Assembly: GCF_000963695.1 (NCBI RefSeq)
Contig: NZ_LAJX01000027.1
Coordinates: 1-38,315 of the forward strand
DNA: 38,315 nt
Direction: 5' to 3'
Origin: Methylocucumis oryzae
GTDB taxonomy: Bacteria > Pseudomonadota > Gammaproteobacteria > Methylococcales > Methylomonadaceae
Below the pieces are notes generated by a model. The model did no database searches. It was not told the DNA's origin and saw only the letters and a list, made by a program, of their open reading frames with translations. Position numbers and translations under genes: made by a program. Shown here in pieces: positions 25,913-36,236 of this stretch (position 1 is its first letter; each line of letters begins with the position of its first letter).

Positions 25913-27515
25913 ATGAGCCAAGGCCAACTCTGTCTGGTGCTTCATGCCCATTTGCCTTATGTTAGGCATCCTGAATATGACAGTTTTTTTGAAGAAAACT
26001 GGTTATTTGAGGCAATGACAGAATGTTATATTCCGTTACTCGGTGTTTTAAACCGTTTACAACACGAGCGGGTGCGTTATCGTCTGACGTTATCGCTATC
26101 GCCGACACTTATTACGATGTGGCGCGATGAATTACTGCAGCAACGTTATTTACGCTATTTACATAACTTAATCGAGTTAAGCGATAAAGAAATTCGCAGA
26201 ACTCGACATGACCGTGCGCATCAAGCGTTAGCACGGTTGTATCGGCGTTATTATCAGCACACATTAACCTTGTATCGAGAGCAATATGCATGCGATTTGC
26301 TTAATGCGTTCTTATCGCACCAAAAAATGGGACAGTTAGAATTGCTCACAACGGCTGCAACGCATGGTTTTTTACCATTGCTTAGCGCCAGTGAAACCGC
26401 AGTAAGAAATCAAATTGATGTGGGTATTGACACATTTAACCAACATGTTGGTTTTGTTCCTAAAGGCTTTTGGTTGCCTGAATGCGGTTATTATCCTGGC
26501 TTAGAACGTTTTTTTAAGCGATGCTGGCATAGAATACTTTTTCACCGATAGCCATAGTTTTACTTATGCCAGAACGCCCGCTAAAGACGGCGTTTACGCC
26601 CCTTTGCGCTGTCCGAATGGTGTTGTTGCGTTTGCACGTGACCCTGAATCCTCTCGGCAAGTATGGAGCGCTCAAGAAGGCTATCCAGGCGATGAAGATT
26701 ATCGCGAATATTACAGCGATATTGGTTTTGAACTGGAGTTAGATTATTTAGCACCTTACTTATTGGCGGATAAAACCCGCGTCAATACGGGTATTAAATA
26801 CCGACGCATTACCGGTCATGAATGCGCTAAAGAACTCTATGCACCTAGAAAAGCCTATACCAAAGCCGTGTTACATAGCGCCGATTTTATTAAGCAACGC
26901 CAACAGCAATGCCAACGCTTAGGTAACGAAACGACCAAACCACCTTTAATTGTCGCACCTTATGATGCCGAATTATTTGGGCATTGGTGGTTTGAAGGGC
27001 CCGTGTGGTTAGAACATGTCTTAAGAAATGCTGCAAAACCGGATAGTTCGATTAGCACCGTGACGCCTAGCGATTATTTAACTCAGCATTCGGATTTACA
27101 AACCTCTATCCCTTCGGCTTCTACTTGGGGTGAACACGGTTATTTTAGTTATTGGATTAATGACAGCAATGACTGGATTTACCCTCATTTATACCAAGCC
27201 AGTGCAAAAATGGAAAAATTTGTGCTTGAATTACAAGGATTAAGTTTAACGCCATTACAAGAGCGAGCATTAAATCAAGCGGTGCGCTCCATATTATTAG
27301 CTCAGGCGTCGGATTGGCCGTTTATCATGAAATCGGGCACCACTAAGGATTACGCAACTAAGCGAGTCACTGATCACTTAGCCAGATTTAATTATCTCTA
27401 TGAGAGCGTACGCAGTGGTCGTATTAACGAACGTTACTTGACCGCCTTAGAAATCATGGATAACATTTTTCCAGCGCTTGATTTTCGAGATTATTGCTCT
27501 CTCGCCAGCGATTAG
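25913..27515 (+). CDS. GH57 1,4-alpha-glucan branching enzyme (DUF1957 type, one frameshift)
   Basis: Glycoside hydrolase family 57 branching enzyme, making alpha-1,6 branches in glycogen. Motifs: LCLVLHAHLPYVRHPE, GFWLPECGYYPGLER (catalytic Glu), FAYDPE-like FARDPESSRQVWS, IVAPYDAELFGHWWFEGP (catalytic Asp), and STWGEHGYFSYWINDSNDW. An extra T in the run 26509-26515 breaks the frame at LERFLSDAGIEYFFTDSHSF; repair gives about 533 residues, as usual. GH57 branching enzymes are cytosolic and unrelated to GH13 GlgB. It lies between DUF4912 and the CBM21-EEP gene on the same strand. Confidence 0.93.
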
Positions 27516-27627
27516 GTTAAATAATTTAAAATCATAAACTTACCTTATGCTGAGTCACGTTGTTTCAGCGTTATTTCACACTGCGCCGTTTGACGTTAAT
27601 GGCCAAACAGCTACTTTAGGAGTCGCC

Positions 27628-29157
27628 ATGCCCGAAATTCAACTGTTATATGTCATTAACGTGATGAATCGTAAAAAAAGCTATGTACAACAAGAGCTGA
27701 CGTTTTATCTATTGATTGAAAATTTAGGCTTTCATAAGTCAGTCGATATTTTATGGAGCGGAGAAGATGGTGTTCAGCAAACATTAACGGCGACGTTCCA
27801 TTGTAGTAAAAATGCTACGCACGAGTTTTGGTGCGCTAAGACGCTGATAAAATTAGATAATGAGCAATCTTTGGCAGGTAATATCGAATTTGTCTGCCGC
27901 TATCGCGTAAACAACACAGACTACATTGCTAACGATAATGGCAAACCTTATCGTAGCGAAGCCGATTCTGGCCTCAGGCTGTTTGTTGACACCCCTGTTT
28001 TTCATATCGATTACACGCCTACAATTGCCAATAAACAAAATTTCTTACCCATCACGGTTGCGGTGTCTAGCACGTTACCGATTAACCAAGTCACCGTGCA
28101 TTGGACCACCGATAATTGGCTGACTACGCGTAAAACCCAATGCCTGTTTAAACACCGTTACTGGGATAAAGAGCATAACAGTAATGCGCGCAATCCTAAT
28201 CAATACCACGTATCTATTTGGCATACTTGGCTTAGATTAGGACAGACATTTCGGATTCATTACTGTATATCGGCAGAAACCACTCAAGAAGAGCTGGTTT
28301 ATTGGGATAATAATGACGGAGCTAATTACACATTAGCGCATGAGCCACTTAAAGTCATGATATTGAATTTACATTGTTATCAAGAAGACAACCAGGACGC
28401 TAAATTAACCCAAATAGCCAAAGCCATTGATGAACTAGACGTCGATGTAGTGTGTTTTCAAGAAGTCGCCGAGCCTTGGAATAACGGCGATGGCGATTGG
28501 GAGCAAAATGCCGCTAAATTGATTAATCAACGCTTACCCACACCTTACCATGTTGCTAATGATTTTTCTCATTTGGGCTTTGAGCGTTACCGTGAGGGCG
28601 TTGCCCTACTCAGTCGGTACCCCATTATTCATAGCGAAGCGCGTTATGTCTCAGATAGCGAGGACACCTATAATATCCACTCACGTAAAGTCGTGATGGC
28701 ACAAATTGATATACCTCATATCGGTTTTGTTAATTTCTTCACCGCCCATTTAAGTTGGCCAGAAAATGGCTTTGCTAACCAATTTAACCGGTTAAATGAC
28801 TGGGCAAGCGCGTTACACCAAGCGCCTGTCGTAGCGTCGCTGCTGTGTGGAGATTTTAATATTGCGCAAACATCAGATAGCTACCAGCAGGTAATTGAGC
28901 AATATCAGTATATCGATCAATATGCCCAAGCTAATACAGACAATCCATTACCTTATGGGCCTATCACTCATCCTTACCGACAAATAAACCCAGCCACAGA
29001 CTATAGAATTGATTACATTTTTGCCCATCCATTAAGCGAGCTTGCCGCAACGCAAGCTTATAAAGTATTTACTGAACGTGATTATGGACGCGTGTCCGAT
29101 CATTACGGTTATTTTTTCGTTTTTGAACCCTTAAGCCTGAAAGTCAAAAAGTGCTAG
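27628..29157 (+). CDS. Two CBM21-like domains fused to an EEP phosphoesterase
   Basis: Residues ~5-115 and ~140-245 are two beta-sandwich domains that look like family 21 starch/glycogen-binding modules (LTFYLLIENLGFHKSVDILW; IEFVCRYRVNN; and for the second VTVHWTTDNWLTTRKT and the hallmark VYWDNNDGANY). The C-terminal ~260 residues are an EEP catalytic domain: VMILNLHCY (Asn), VVCFQEVAEPW (Glu), FTAHLSWP (His), LLCGDFNI (Asp, Asn) and RVSDHYGYFFVFEP (Asp-His). The combination suggests a phosphoesterase targeted to glycogen granules. I prefer the ATG at 27628 with GGAG five bases upstream; a longer frame from 27547 has no site. Cotranscribed with the GH57 enzyme. Confidence 0.82.
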   Translation: MPEIQLLYVINVMNRKKSYVQQELTFYLLIENLGFHKSVDILWSGEDGVQQTLTATFHCSKNATHEFWCAKTLIKLDNEQSLAGNIEFVCRYRVNNTDYIANDNGKPYRSEADSGLRLFVDTPVFHIDYTPTIANKQNFLPITVAVSSTLPINQVTVHWTTDNWLTTRKTQCLFKHRYWDKEHNSNARNPNQYHVSIWHTWLRLGQTFRIHYCISAETTQEELVYWDNNDGANYTLAHEPLKVMILNLHCYQEDNQDAKLTQIAKAIDELDVDVVCFQEVAEPWNNGDGDWEQNAAKLINQRLPTPYHVANDFSHLGFERYREGVALLSRYPIIHSEARYVSDSEDTYNIHSRKVVMAQIDIPHIGFVNFFTAHLSWPENGFANQFNRLNDWASALHQAPVVASLLCGDFNIAQTSDSYQQVIEQYQYIDQYAQANTDNPLPYGPITHPYRQINPATDYRIDYIFAHPLSELAATQAYKVFTERDYGRVSDHYGYFFVFEPLSLKVKKC

Positions 29158-29240
29158 TAATGGCGATTTAGAGTCACCTAAAAACTAAGTACTCATAGCA
29201 AAACGGTATGGTGCTGTTTAGGGAATTATAGGGAGTAAGC

Positions 29241-30837
29241 ATGCAACCGGCAGAACATTATGCAACACCAGTGCACGGCCAATTAGGTGGTTTTTTCTCA
29301 CGTAGCAACGACTTAAAAGAAAGCTTTTCCGTGCGCTGGGGTAAAATTGATTTCCATGTCCATCATGGCATACAAGCCAATGTTAAAGTTATTTTACGCG
29401 TTTACCGCTCAAACGATATTATCGAGACTTATATCATCGATACCGACGCCTATGAAGAGCAATGGAATTACCATAAACGCAGTACGCGAGACTTCTTTAT
29501 TCTGCCAAACTCAGCCCAATTAGGGCCTATTCTGTGTATTAAATTCAGTTACTTAATCCACTTAAACGAACACTCGATACCATCACAGCATGAGTATTTG
29601 TTTATGGATTACCAACAAATTCAAAATGAGCATCCGCAATCACGCAATATTAACAGCGATTGGACCTCGATTAATCGGTATAAAGCCTATGAGTTGAATG
29701 CAGGCCAGTTGCAAGCAGACGTCGATTGGATGAACCACCATTATGAATCGTTAAAATTAACGCCTAAATTTACTAAAGGGCAACAATATCACCCTTACCA
29801 TCCTAAGCGTTATCTCCACGAGCATATTGATAAAGTGATACGCAGCAAACACGCCCATCCTGACCGACTATGTACAATAAAAGTAAGCGTTGATTGCATC
29901 GATGACACCGATTTTGTCAGCCATTTAATCCATGCGCATCACCAAGGCGTACTAGTTCAGTGCATTGTCGATTGGCGAAAAATGACGCTTACCAATAGCC
30001 AAAATTATGCTCGTTTAAAATATGCCAAAGTTGAATTAATCGGTGTATTTTGCACGCCTAAGCATCATCTCATTGAAGTATTACCTGATATGCATACTAA
30101 ATTTGTCATCTTTAACCATGAAGATTGCATTTTAGGCTCATTTAACATCACATTTGACCGCTGGTGGGCTAATTGGGAATCAGGCATGACATTTCATTCC
30201 GAAGGGATGTGCAGGCTTCTGGATAATATTTTTCAAAGCCAACGCGGTGGTGTGATTCAGCGTTATGGCATAGACCCATTAAGCCACTTCAATGTGTTAT
30301 ACACGTTTTGGTCGACATGTCATGTTAAATGGCAAATTGTACCGACCGCACCATGCGATTTTGGCAGAAATTCATCGCGCCAAACATTCGATTAAACTCG
30401 CTTTATTTTTAATCGGTGAATTACGAGGCGATCATCATGACAGTGTCATTGATGCGTTAATCCATGCCCATAGACGAGGTGTTTATGTACATATTTTGTT
30501 TAACGGTCACTTAGCACGCCAAGGCATGGTGGGCGAACCTAGACCGATGGCTGAAGAATTAAAGCGCCCGCTATTACCGGCTGTACAATGGCTAAAAGAT
30601 AGCGGTATTCGTGTAGGTTTGTTATATGGTCAAGACGACCATGTTGTCCCCTATTCTCCCCTGCATTCTAAATACTGTGTTATAGACGATAATATTGTGT
30701 TAGAAGGCAGTTTTAATTGGTATAACACATCGGTGTTTTCGCACGATTTACTCGTCATTGCCCATAATCGCAAAACAGCCGAACCTTATTTGTTTGAATT
30801 TGAGCAGATGCAGCGGTTATTTAGGATTTATTATTGA
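29241..30837 (+). CDS. Phospholipase D-family protein with two HKD motifs (one frameshift)
   Basis: Two HKD phosphodiesterase half-sites: MHTKFVIFNHEDCILGSFNI and LHSKYCVIDDNIVLEGSFNW, both with the His and Lys spaced as in the PLD superfamily. The N-terminal ~150 residues (FFSRSNDLKESFSVRWGKID, NVKVILRVYRSNDIIETYII) are beta-rich and unrecognised; a divergent carbohydrate-binding module is possible given the neighbour. An extra T in the run 30306-30309 splits the second half; repair joins SHFNVLYT to FGRHVMLNGKLYR and gives about 531 residues. There is no signal peptide. The start has GGGAG six bases upstream. Substrate unknown: lipids, nucleic acids or a phosphorylated polysaccharide. Confidence 0.85.
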
Positions 30838-30966
30838 TGACATGCTCGTGTGAAACCAAGTGAATAGCTCATGTGGTTTAATCAATTAACCATGAGAAAT
30901 TAGTGGCTATCGACTTTAGCTAACACTATCGATATGATGATGCTTAGCAAGTATCCATGAATTTTT

Positions 30967-31980
30967 GTGTTCAACTACCCTGCTTCTCTCATGTCACGTT
31001 GGCTTAAATCGTTTTCAATCACGTTGTTTAGCATCGTTGCTTTCGCCACATTTATCAGTGTTAATGGCGTGCAATATGTATTCGCTTATCTAGGTAATGA
31101 ATTTGCTAATCCGTTACCTGACTTATCAGAATTTCAGATTACACCCGAACGCCATTTTGACGAATGTACGAGTCAGCCTATCACGGTAATGACCTATAAC
31201 GTCGAATATGGTTCTCAGTTCATAGAAGACATGGCGGCTACGTTTCGTCATGGCGATACTGGCGGCGCATTACCGTGGTCAACACGCGCCCCCGAAATAC
31301 GCGAACGCATTGCTAGTTATGCGCCACATTTAATTGGCTTACAAGAAACACACACCAACGAAGATATTCATAACATCGTGTCGCCCAACGATTATACGCT
31401 AGTTAGCTATCATCGCGGTACCTTCCAATACGGTGATGCCGCTTTATTGTTTAGAAAAGATAAATTCAACCTATTGACCAGTGGTCAGTTATGGTTGGGA
31501 CCGCAGCCAGATTTACCCATGAGTTTTGGCTTTAAACGACTGGCTATGGTTAGATACGCCAACTGGGCATTATTAAAAGAAAAAAACTCACACTTTCAAT
31601 TTTATTTGTTAATACGCACTTTTGATAACGCGTCTGCGAATAAAGAACCTAGCGCCGACTTATTCAGGGAACGTATTAGCGCTTTAGCAAGAGGCATCCC
31701 TATTATTGTCACCGGCGATTTTAACAGCACCGCAACAACTGAGCGCTACCAAAAAATTTTAGGTAACGAACCACAATTATTGTTTAATGCCTTCTCACTG
31801 AGCCATGCCGTCGCAACTATGCCTGAGTTACACCCTGACCAGCGCATAGACCATATTCTGGCAGGCGGCCCTTGCCAAATCAGTTCAGACTTATGGTTTA
31901 TCGACACCCGCCCACTAGCTAATGGCCAGCGCATGTCTGACCATGATGCCATTATTGCTAGATTACAGTTTAAGCCCTAG
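30967..31980 (+). CDS. Membrane-anchored EEP phosphoesterase (compensating indels)
   Basis: The N-terminus has one hydrophobic segment (FSITLFSIVAFATFISV), an anchor or uncleaved signal, so the enzyme is probably periplasmic. The EEP motifs follow: VMTYNVEYGS, LIGLQETHTNED, IIVTGDFNST and MSDHDAIIARL. The His motif NTHFD is masked: a missing T in the run 31600-31603 and an extra T at 31620-31623 shift the frame for about 20 bases; correcting them gives FQFLFVNTHFDNASANKE. The present start is GTG at 30967; an extra T just after ATG 30957 may hide a longer start, MNFVFNYPASLM. It is 129 bases after the PLD gene on the same strand. Confidence 0.8.
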   Translation: MFNYPASLMSRWLKSFSITLFSIVAFATFISVNGVQYVFAYLGNEFANPLPDLSEFQITPERHFDECTSQPITVMTYNVEYGSQFIEDMAATFRHGDTGGALPWSTRAPEIRERIASYAPHLIGLQETHTNEDIHNIVSPNDYTLVSYHRGTFQYGDAALLFRKDKFNLLTSGQLWLGPQPDLPMSFGFKRLAMVRYANWALLKEKNSHFQFYLLIRTFDNASANKEPSADLFRERISALARGIPIIVTGDFNSTATTERYQKILGNEPQLLFNAFSLSHAVATMPELHPDQRIDHILAGGPCQISSDLWFIDTRPLANGQRMSDHDAIIARLQFKP

Positions 31981-32078
31981 GCGGTCACGACCATTAAGCT
32001 TAATCTGATTTTCGGAATGCAAAACTTCCTTGCACCGGTTAAGCACTGTACAAAGCAAGCGTTGTACTCCAAGATGAC

Positions 32079-33677
32079 TTAACTAGTAAGCATTCTTGCT
32101 AACGGCGTATTAGCCTCTATACATAAACGCGCATCGCTATCGCCGTTTTGACATAATGCAATCACTTCACGTAGCTGTTTATTAACCTCGCCATGCTCGA
32201 TAATCGCCGCATTCATCAAATCTGCAATCTCTTTTTCTAACAAGCTAAGCGCTTGATGCAGACCTTTTTTGCAAACCTTTTAGCGCGCTTTTCCTCAATG
32301 ACGGCTGCATTTTCTTCAAGATAAAATAAGGCGTTATCCACGTTAACGCGATTAGCAAGCTGCTATGCACTGCAAAATCAACCCCTAGATAAGGTGTGTT
32401 CATCACATTACTATGGTAATAGCCAATAAACACTTGGCTACCTACCAGGCCATCGCCGACAGCGGTAATATAATTTCACAGATACGCATGGTTTTTAAAA
32501 AAACGCGTTGTAGCGCATTACCAGGATTAGCTAAAGCTTGTCTGACTGCCAATTCGGTTTGGCTTTGAATAATTTTGGCGGCTTTATCGCGTATCACAGC
32601 CAAGCGGGTTTTAAAAGGCTGAATGGGTATGCCTTGATGGTCGATATTAAGAATTAATTCATCCAGCGTATCGTTAAAACGGGTTTGCGCCCAATCATCC
32701 CATAGCGTTAAGCCATTAGGTGCTGCATGAGTGATTAAATCCGCCGCATGTTGTGCATAATAAACGGCTGTTTGTTGTAAGGGCCAAGAGAAGCCTTGTT
32801 GCAACTGAGTACAGGCTTCTTGCCATTGATGTTGCCACAAACGCGGTAATTGCTGGCAGGTTTGTTCGCTGCCTAATGTCTGTAATTGTGAGTTTAGCTT
32901 TTGCTTAAGCTCTTGTTTGCGCAATTGTTGATTGCGGCATTCTAATTGCTCCAATACATGCGTTGTCGCAAGTGAGCCTATCGTTTCCTCTAATTTACAA
33001 AACTCATCATGTGCTCTATCGTCCAAGCAAACCGTTTTAAAAATTATCGGTTCAAAAAAACCTGCTTTATGTAACTGCTGACGAAAATCGTCGTGTTGCT
33101 CAATTAAGCCCCTATCCCACTGATTTAATACGAATAGCCAAGCATGTCTCGCCCCTTCTGCCAACAATAAACGCCAGGCTTTTTCATCGCGGTAACGCTC
33201 AGGACTGACCACATAAACCAGCACATCAATATGCGGTAACCATTGCAACACTAATTGCTTATTACTTTGTTCAGTCGTATCAAAATCTGGCATATCCATC
33301 CAGATAATGTTTTTCTTGGCTTCTTCTTCGTGTTGGGCGATTTTGATTTGCGTGATAGGCAGTTGTTCGGGTAGATTTTGAATCGCAACGCTTTGGTGAT
33401 GGTACAACGTAACCTCTCGCGACGTAGGGCGCTCTATACCGGTTCTAGCAATAGCTTTACCCGCTAAGCGATTTAATAAGCTACTTTTACCTACGCCGCT
33501 GCCACCTAAAAAAGCAACAATTAATGGCCGTGCGCCATTATTAAACAGAGTTTCAGGTGTTCTTAAATCGGTTTCGATTAACTGCTTAGCCGTCTCTTGG
33601 TTAATCCACCCTAGGGCTGCCGCGTGTTCGGCCCATGTCTTAGCCTTTTCCACCAATTCAGAGTATGCGTAAGCCAT
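32079..33677 (-). CDS. Large GTPase, downstream member of a pair (two frameshifts)
   Basis: GTPase with P-loop LGGSGVGKSSLLNRLAGKA, a G3-like MDMPDFDTTEQ, and G4 in LNQWDRG. A long, Gln/Leu-rich helical part follows. The C-terminus has two hydrophobic segments (MRICEIILPLSAMAW and FAVHSSLLIALTWITPYFIL), so it may be membrane-associated, as in dynamin-like or ribosome-associated GTPase families. A missing G near 32445 and an extra base in the run 32265-32270 break the tail; repair adds LPLSAMAWVGSQVFIGYYHS and a helical end, making about 532 residues. The gene starts inside the end of the next-listed GTPase gene (20-bp overlap), so both are translated together. No specific function is recognised. 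Confidence 0.75.
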
Positions 33678-35412
33678 GTCGTTTCTCAGTTAAGTGTTTC
33701 TCAGCAAGCTGTTGCTCAAACGCTTTTAATTGTTCAGTAGAAATATTGAAATGCATAGTAGCGGGTATTCGCTCCGGCAAGCTCAGCAGTTTTTTCGCCA
33801 TGTGTTCTATAAAAAGCTTTTGTTTAACGTGATGAAGTTGTTGTTGTTTTAATTGCATTTCTAGTTTATGAATAAACCCACCTATCGCGCTTTCGGTTAA
33901 CAATGACGTCACCGTCAACATAGCAGGTGCAATGACTAAATCATGTACCCCTATACCTCCTGTATGTAACGTTAATGCAATCACTGCGGCATCCGCAGTC
34001 ACCCGGGTCGCTCTCAAGCTATTTAAGACAACGGGTTGCTCTTGTAATTTATCGTACAATTGATGTGCCGTTTTTTCTACATCACGCTGAAATTCAATAT
34101 GATAATTCCTAGCAGCAAGACTAAACTCGGTTAATAAATCGACTCGAATACTACGCACTAAGCTACTAAATTCCTTACTCCAAAAACCGGTCTTAGTGCG
34201 TTCAGCATTGTCCAAGATGTTATCTTGCAACTGAATCAACAAATGCTCCGCCAACCGATTGAGTAACACAACTTCCTGACTGGTATCGGCTAAATGCGCG
34301 GGCTTCTTAGCATATTTCATTAATTGCTTAATAGGCCACACCAATACTTTCCTAGCACCGGTTAATAGCCCTGCTAGGCCAGGAATTTCAAGCAATGTTA
34401 ATAACTCAGCTAACGCTTGCTGAAAGGTTTCATAATGCTGCGGGTGGTCTAAAAATTCCCGCTGATAGCTTTGCAAGGCTTGTTTTACCAAACCATCAAT
34501 CAGTTGTTGCCACTCAGAGAGCGCCTGCAGCTCCTCGTTAACAGGTTCAAGCCAACCTGGGGAATATTTTTGTACTAAGCTTAGCTCATATTGATTATGC
34601 TTACGCGCATTGATGTTAACGCTTAAGCGCGTCAACAAAGACCGGTTAATCTCCGGCCAAATAGGCAATCCACCCAGTTTTTGATAACTCAACAAAATCG
34701 TTTCAGGATAGGCATCACTGCGCACTTGTCGCCATTTTTCCTGTAAAGAACGCAATAAAATGTCTTCTGAGCCTTCGCTGATTTTATTTAAACAAATAAA
34801 CGTAGGCTGGTGTAAGTCTTCTAATAGCGCCATCATGTCCCAAACGCTTTGATCAGCATATTTTTCTTTACTAACAACCAAAATTACTACATCAGCTAGC
34901 GCTATCGTTCTTAACACGCCCTCACGATACGTCTGCGAATCTATGGAATCAAAATCAGGCGTATCCCATAACACACAAGCCGGTAAATAAGGTGAATGCC
35001 CTGCCACATCAGTTAAGGCATAACAATCAAACCGATGTTTAGGCAAAGCCGATACCTCTAAACACTGAAACCTGCCGAAAAAGCGCTGTAAACTTTGATT
35101 ATCCGCCTTGTTCACAAGATGGCAAAATCCTTGCGCATGGACAGTATAACCGGCCAATGGGCTGACGCCGGCCATATCACTATTCAATAGCACATTCACT
35201 ACCGAACTTTTCCCAACTTGGGTAGGCCCAATAATGGCAATTTGTAACACCGGTTGATTTTTTACTTGCGTTAACTCACCTTTGCGGATAAATGCTTCAG
35301 TAAGATGAAGCTGATCTATTCGTTGTACGCACCGCTGACGTCCAGCCTCATCGACTTGCTGAGCTAATAACGCTTGGTAACGCTGTTTTAATAATTGGAT
35401 AAATTCCAGCAT
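33658..35412 (-). CDS. Large GTPase, upstream member of a pair
   Basis: A 584-residue GTPase: P-loop IIGPTQVGKSSVVNVLLNSD, G3 WDTPDFDSIDSQT, and G4 CLNKISEGS. The G domain (residues ~55-265) is followed by a long helical region and, near residues 465-520, hydrophobic stretches (ADAAVIALTLHTGGIGVHDL, VIAPAMLTVTSLL), a layout reminiscent of bacterial dynamin-like proteins that remodel or contact membranes. No frameshift. It overlaps the next GTPase gene by 20 bases and shares the DTPDFD-type G3 with it, so the pair probably forms a heteromer. The exact family is unclear to me. Confidence 0.8.
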   Translation of the reverse strand: MLEFIQLLKQRYQALLAQQVDEAGRQRCVQRIDQLHLTEAFIRKGELTQVKNQPVLQIAIIGPTQVGKSSVVNVLLNSDMAGVSPLAGYTVHAQGFCHLVNKADNQSLQRFFGRFQCLEVSALPKHRFDCYALTDVAGHSPYLPACVLWDTPDFDSIDSQTYREGVLRTIALADVVILVVSKEKYADQSVWDMMALLEDLHQPTFICLNKISEGSEDILLRSLQEKWRQVRSDAYPETILLSYQKLGGLPIWPEINRSLLTRLSVNINARKHNQYELSLVQKYSPGWLEPVNEELQALSEWQQLIDGLVKQALQSYQREFLDHPQHYETFQQALAELLTLLEIPGLAGLLTGARKVLVWPIKQLMKYAKKPAHLADTSQEVVLLNRLAEHLLIQLQDNILDNAERTKTGFWSKEFSSLVRSIRVDLLTEFSLAARNYHIEFQRDVEKTAHQLYDKLQEQPVVLNSLRATRVTADAAVIALTLHTGGIGVHDLVIAPAMLTVTSLLTESAIGGFIHKLEMQLKQQQLHHVKQKLFIEHMAKKLLSLPERIPATMHFNISTEQLKAFEQQLAEKHLTEKRHGLRIL

Positions 35413-35527
35413 TGTTGTAGCTCAGAGTATAATAACAGACCTTTTTACTGCGTTTGGTAAATAGGATTGCGTGACGAGAATAACAATAAATAACATAGAC
35501 CTGCAAGAAAACATCGAGGTTATCCCT

Positions 35528-35929
35528 ATGAAAAAAATATCTATAATGCTGATGATTGCCAGCCTGGCGTTTTTAACCGCTTGCAATAACGGCCAAAAAA
35601 TCAACGGACACACAAGCAAAACAGCGTTTAAATCGGTAAAAATACTAAAAAATCGCTTATTACCTGAAAACCGTATCGAATTTGAAGTTGCTTTTTGGAC
35701 GATTCGCGATGACATTAAAGACGACAAACAATTTTTATCTACTGTTGATGGCAAAACCCCGGAAGAAATCATAGCGATAGCAAAAGAGATTTACCAACAA
35801 CGCAAAACTGCGGGTGTTCAAGAATATACCCAGTACAAAACCTGGGAAGAAATGATTACTCGATTTGGTCGCGAACGACTTGAACAAGACAATCGTAAAT
35901 CTACTAAAAAAGAAAGTAGCCAGGAGTAA
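35528..35929 (+). CDS. Small lipoprotein (DUF6694-like)
   Basis: A 133-residue protein with a type II signal peptide, MKKISIMLMIASLAFLTAC (lipobox LTAC), so its cysteine is lipidated and it is anchored in a membrane. The mature part, VAFWTIRDDIKDDKQFL and DGKTPEEIIAIAKEI, resembles a small lipoprotein family (DUF6694) in my memory; function unknown. The C-terminus is charged. The ATG at 35528 has GAGG eight bases upstream; a longer reading from 35471 would put the signal peptide inside the protein and is less likely. Confidence 0.82.
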   Translation: MKKISIMLMIASLAFLTACNNGQKINGHTSKTAFKSVKILKNRLLPENRIEFEVAFWTIRDDIKDDKQFLSTVDGKTPEEIIAIAKEIYQQRKTAGVQEYTQYKTWEEMITRFGRERLEQDNRKSTKKESSQE

Positions 35930-36236
35930 AACCGTTATCGAACTGTTTAATTCTATACCATTTAGAACCAGCAGTAGAGCTATTAGGTTTCACGATAAAA
36001 GTTAGCTTATTTATCATGCTGCTAACTTTAAAGACGCCAAATCTAATTATTGCAATGACTAAACAACACCGGTTTTTGCTAAGATTTTGGCATCGATATT
36101 GCTTTTAAAATAAGTAAACCACTGCTCATCTAACTTATTTTTAGTATGTTGCTAACGTTATCCTTAGAATCAGACTTGAAATACTTGCCTAATAGCATTA
36201 TGTTAGTAAGCATAAAGTTCTTTTTGCGCGAGTACC
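35930..36236. other. Gap before clpS with one stem-loop
   Basis: AAAGTTAGC (35998-36006) pairs perfectly with GCTAACTTT (36021-36029) but no T tract follows on either strand, so it is not a clear terminator. I see no gene here. Confidence 0.4.

Noticed and set aside
30957-30969. Longer start for the membrane-anchored EEP enzyme at ATG 30957
   Set aside because: It requires another single-base correction and has no clear ribosome-binding site, so it is mentioned but not adopted.
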